Shown: piece by piece, positions 7,106 through 10,121 of the stretch
How positions within the stretch are numbered: the stretch's first letter is position 1
How the letters are laid out: each line of letters begins with the position of its first letter
From: an uncultured Rhodopirellula sp.
Lineage (GTDB): Bacteria; Planctomycetota; Planctomycetia; Pirellulales; Pirellulaceae
Direction of reading: 5' to 3'
DNA length: 10,121 nucleotides
NCBI GenBank assembly: GCA_913061385.1
Contig: CAJXTM010000065.1
Span: 1-10,121, forward strand
Program-made: the position numbers and the translations under genes
The notes under the pieces: generated by a model
What the model saw: only the letters and a program-made list of their open reading frames with translations
The model's database searches: none
What the model was told of the DNA's origin: nothing

Positions 7106-10072
7106 TCACCGTGCGTCATCCATAAGCGGCAGCACAGCTTCTTCCCCGCACTGAGGACATTTGGTACTGCTTTTCACATGAACATCCTGTTGTGGGAATG
7201 CTATTTCGAGTCCAGCGTCTGCGAAGCGTCTATCAATCTCGGTATGCAATTCAGTAATCGTTTTAAGCCGGCTATCGAGATCAGGCACGTAGGCCCGCAG
7301 AACGAGATTCAAAGAGCTGTCTGCAAATTCTTCAAATGTCGCCATTGGTTTGGGATCCTGCATGATTATTGGATGGTCTTGCGCAACCGAGACAAGAATA
7401 TCTCTGGCAAGATCGGTATCGGATCCGTATGCCGCACCAACATTGACAACGATTCGACTAATCGTTCCCGAGAGAGTCCAGTTCAAAAAGGTATTGGTGA
7501 TAAGGGTCTTATTTGGCACCACCAATTCTTGCCGATCCCAATTGGTGATCGTCGTCGCCCTCATTCGGATTCGAGTAACGGTACCTGTCGTGCCGTCTAC
7601 CGTCACCACATCACCCACACGCACAGGTCTTTCAAAAAGCAGAATGATGCCGCAGACGAAGTTCGTAACAACCTCCTGCATCCCGAATCCCAGCCCGACG
7701 CTTAACGCAGCGGCGATCCACGCGTACTTGCTCCAATCAATTTGCAACACTCTGGCAACAGCAGCGAAGCCAATTGCCATCAAGGTATAACGGCAAAGGG
7801 TAACAATCGCGTATCTGGTCCCTGATTCGACGTTGGTGGTACGCAACACTGCCAACTCGAGAACACCGGGCAAGTTTTTTACAGCGATCGTCATCACTGC
7901 CAGAATCACAATGGTTTGTGTCAACTCTAACAGGGTTAATCCCCCCACCACCTGAACGGCGTCAAGCACTGCGATGAGCGGAATGGTTCCTGACCACAAT
8001 CCAAAGATGGCAACGACCGTGGCAATGGTGTACAGGAACTGCATCATGCGTCGTGTCTGTTCACCGATCACTTCCAGATCAAGTTCCTCTTCAAGTTCAA
8101 CTTCCTGCACCAACGATTCTCCTTCAGATCCCGCCGCCTCCTCGGAAGCCTTGCGACTACGCCAATTTTCTAATCTTTCAGCCAATGCCAACTGACGTTT
8201 TTTGAGTGCAAACCATCGCAACGTCATCCAGTACGCCAATTCACCGAGGCTCATCACCGTCAACGTAGCAACAAAATTCAAGCTGAGTTCGATCGCTGTA
8301 ATCAGATACCCCTGCCACGCCAAAACGACGAGTGCAGTTGGAACCGCCACGACCAATACAAACAACAGATACTGCAGTTTAACCCGCCCACCGTTGGGAT
8401 TTTTTTCAGCCGATGCAGCCAACAGACCTTGGGATGACTTGAACATTCGAATCACAAGCAATATCACCCAGACATGTGCCACAATGAAGAAGCACCGCCC
8501 AACGCTACCCGAATACTGAGAGGCATCTCCGTACAGTGTGCTGGCAGCCAGAACCTGAGCGGGCACATAAACAATACCGATACGAAACAGAACTTTGCGA
8601 AGCAGCCTTAATGTATTTGGCTTGGCATCGAAGTGCACGATCCCAAGTCCCCCCGGGCGACTTGCAGCACCGGCAAATTCCAGCACCAACGCAACCCAGA
8701 CTGCGTTGTTCAAACCGGACCCCATACCGCGCAACCACGCACTTGGTTCTTCTGCCTGCTGAGTCCCCCAAGCAAGAAAAAATAGAACCAGAGGGATCGG
8801 CAATGCCAGCAGCAACGTGAACCCAAACGCCTGCCATGTCAGGATATAGCGGTCAGTGGAAATACGTTTTGTTGCTACACCAACTCGGGTTAGCGCTGCA
8901 ATGATCCAAGGACGAGTGACGCACAAAGCAATCACCGCCAGTAATAGCACAAGACATTGCACCGGATTCATCACAAAGAGGATGAACATGTTGTCTGCGA
9001 ATTCTGTCCAGTGTTCGGCGTTGAACAGCCATGACATCCCGCTTGGAATATCGCGGACAGTTGCAAGATTCACTGGCAACGCACTGCGAATCCAGAAAAG
9101 TTGTTCCGTGATGTAATCCCGAACCTCATCAACTTGCTGCAGGAACAGTTCATTGGCCACACGTAAAGCGGACAGAGTGGGCAGGAGGTCGCTGTATTCC
9201 GTATTCAATTTCCCCAGCAATTCAAGTCGAGCATCCAGAAGCAGTTGAACTGCAGGCAAGGCATCAACATTCATCTGCTCTTCACGACTTGCATGACTAC
9301 GCATGTCGCGTTCGACTTTCAAATTACTGATCCGAAGATCATCCAATTTCGGAAAATCGGACGAGTTAATAATCTTGTCCTCACCAGGATTCAACAATTG
9401 ATCCTGTAGATCGAAGAGAACCTGTGCCATTGCTCTTCCACCACCCCGCATATCAACTTGCGTTTGCAGATGCGAGTACTCCTCTTCCAGATCATCAAGA
9501 CGGTGCGTTGCCGCGGTCTTAGCCGTCGCAACACGTTTAGACAGTGCAACAGCATCGGTATATTCAGTCAGCAAAGTCTCCACTTCCCCGACGAGTGCGT
9601 TCAGATTGCCATTTGGAGACTGGGCCCGAGCTTCGCTCAGAACAGCATTGATTCTGACTGTCAGCTCGATGGATTCTTTGCTTTTGTTTTCCGACCATCG
9701 CTTCTGTAATTTCGCAACCAGCACTTCAGCGTCTGCGACTTGACGTTCCAACAGGCGTTCTTTGGCGACTGCCAACTGCTCGCGTTCATCCTGGCTCGCT
9801 TTTTCAGCCTCAAGCATTTGGTTTTCTGCAACCAACAAAGCTTGCCCTGCTTTCAGCAGCGTACGATCCGCAATTTGCTTCGGAGACGATGCATCCTCAC
9901 TCAGCGCAGGGCTGGCGAGCGCGTCACGAGATGCTCCGAGTTCAGTTTTAACATTGGCCAAGCGAACCGTAATCTCGTCATACCTAGCCTCGACCCGTGT
10001 CAATTCCTTCGTAACTTTCAAAAGGTCTTCGCGATACTCAGACAAGTTGTCCTGCTGCAGGGAGATTGCTTT
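7106..10072 (-). CDS. MscK/KefA-like large mechanosensitive channel, 5' end missing
   Basis: This is a tension-gated channel of the inner membrane, and 988 genomic residues are present. Numbering here counts the five adapter-encoded residues that precede them. Residues 6-330 are a highly charged, mostly helical coiled-coil region that in MscK proteins lies in the periplasm. About ten to eleven membrane helices follow (roughly 366 to 818), with an acidic cytosolic insert at about 630-680. The MscS core runs from about 785 to 971: the pore helix and its continuation read SVGLGFGMQEVVTNFVCG, then ILLFERPVRVGDVV, then the beta domain with VVPNKTLITNTFLNW. The protein ends in a KCPQCGEE element, unusual for this family. 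E. coli MscK has 1120 residues, so the signal peptide and perhaps 100 or more residues are lost beyond 10072. Such channels release ions and solutes on sudden hypo-osmotic shock. Any start placed at 10087 is false, because it lies in adapter sequence. Confidence 0.93.
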   Translation of the reverse strand, partial: KAISLQQDNLSEYREDLLKVTKELTRVEARYDEITVRLANVKTELGASRDALASPALSEDASSPKQIADRTLLKAGQALLVAENQMLEAEKASQDEREQLAVAKERLLERQVADAEVLVAKLQKRWSENKSKESIELTVRINAVLSEARAQSPNGNLNALVGEVETLLTEYTDAVALSKRVATAKTAATHRLDDLEEEYSHLQTQVDMRGGGRAMAQVLFDLQDQLLNPGEDKIINSSDFPKLDDLRISNLKVERDMRSHASREEQMNVDALPAVQLLLDARLELLGKLNTEYSDLLPTLSALRVANELFLQQVDEVRDYITEQLFWIRSALPVNLATVRDIPSGMSWLFNAEHWTEFADNMFILFVMNPVQCLVLLLAVIALCVTRPWIIAALTRVGVATKRISTDRYILTWQAFGFTLLLALPIPLVLFFLAWGTQQAEEPSAWLRGMGSGLNNAVWVALVLEFAGAASRPGGLGIVHFDAKPNTLRLLRKVLFRIGIVYVPAQVLAASTLYGDASQYSGSVGRCFFIVAHVWVILLVIRMFKSSQGLLAASAEKNPNGGRVKLQYLLFVLVVAVPTALVVLAWQGYLITAIELSLNFVATLTVMSLGELAYWMTLRWFALKKRQLALAERLENWRSRKASEEAAGSEGESLVQEVELEEELDLEVIGEQTRRMMQFLYTIATVVAIFGLWSGTIPLIAVLDAVQVVGGLTLLELTQTIVILAVMTIAVKNLPGVLELAVLRTTNVESGTRYAIVTLCRYTLMAIGFAAVARVLQIDWSKYAWIAAALSVGLGFGMQEVVTNFVCGIILLFERPVRVGDVVTVDGTTGTVTRIRMRATTITNWDRQELVVPNKTLITNTFLNWTLSGTISRIVVNVGAAYGSDTDLARDILVSVAQDHPIIMQDPKPMATFEEFADSSLNLVLRAYVPDLDSRLKTITELHTEIDRRFADAGLEIAFPQQDVHVKSSTKCPQCGEEAVLPLMDDAR

Positions 10073-10121
10073 CTGTCTCTTATACACATCTCCGAGCCCA
10101 CGAGACCGAGGCTGATCTCGT
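10073..10121 (-). other. Nextera read-2 adapter, i7 index and P7 start (synthetic)
   Basis: Positions 10073-10106 are the reverse complement of the Nextera read-2 transposase adapter, beginning with the mosaic end CTGTCTCTTATACACATCT. Positions 10107-10114 read CGAGGCTG, which I recognise as the standard Nextera i7 index N710. Positions 10115-10121 (ATCTCGT) begin the P7 flow-cell sequence. Translated, this region gives well-known artefact peptides: VYKRQ on the minus strand and LLYTSPSPRDRG on the plus strand. Confidence 0.98.

Noticed and set aside
6836..7705. Plus-strand ORF of 289 codons
   Set aside because: It runs antisense over the MscS domain of the channel gene, which is clearly real. 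Its translation has no known motif.
9762..10115. Plus-strand ORF ending in a distinctive peptide
   Set aside because: It is antisense to the coiled-coil region of the channel gene, and its C-terminus is translated adapter.

Overview
The window is a 10.04 kb piece of bacterial DNA flanked by synthetic sequence. Positions 1-29 are the transposase-side part of the Illumina Nextera read-1 adapter. Positions 10073-10121 are the read-2 adapter in reverse complement, followed by an 8-base index and the first bases of the P7 primer. Genomic sequence therefore runs from about 30 to 10072, and both ends are library fragment ends.

The organism looks like an environmental Gram-negative-type bacterium. 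It has a long MscK-type channel with a coiled-coil N-terminal region, a ClsA-type cardiolipin synthase and roughly balanced base composition. Protein style and weak or absent Shine-Dalgarno sites at several starts would fit Planctomycetota, but this is an impression, not a demonstration. There are no RNA genes, transposases or CRISPR arrays.

Layout. On the plus strand, 136-1844 holds a two-gene unit: a UbiA-like integral membrane protein and, 2 nt downstream, a class I SAM-dependent methyltransferase whose 5' end carries four copies of a 19-bp tandem repeat. Everything else is on the minus strand, convergent with this pair. In transcription order it is: an MscK/KefA-like mechanosensitive channel (cut at its 5' end by the window end), a ClsA-type cardiolipin synthase, a glutamate decarboxylase of the GadA/GadB type, a frameshifted YrhK-like membrane protein gene, and a compact CorA-family protein with GME in place of the family's GMN signature.

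Working together. The minus-strand genes share a theme of coping with acid, osmotic and envelope stress: proton consumption by glutamate decarboxylation, cardiolipin synthesis, solute release through a tension-gated channel, and ion transport. Gaps of 326 and 162 nt separate the first three genes, so one single operon is not shown; the last three (74 and 16 nt apart) are more likely co-transcribed. No GadC-type glutamate/GABA antiporter is present in the window. The plus-strand pair could act on a prenyl or quinone-like lipid, by inference from the UbiA-like fold and the adjacent methyltransferase.

The most unusual points are the adapter sequence at both ends (which adds five false residues to the channel ORF), two compensating single-base frameshifts in the YrhK-like gene, the repeat at the methyltransferase start, and the GME motif in the CorA homologue.
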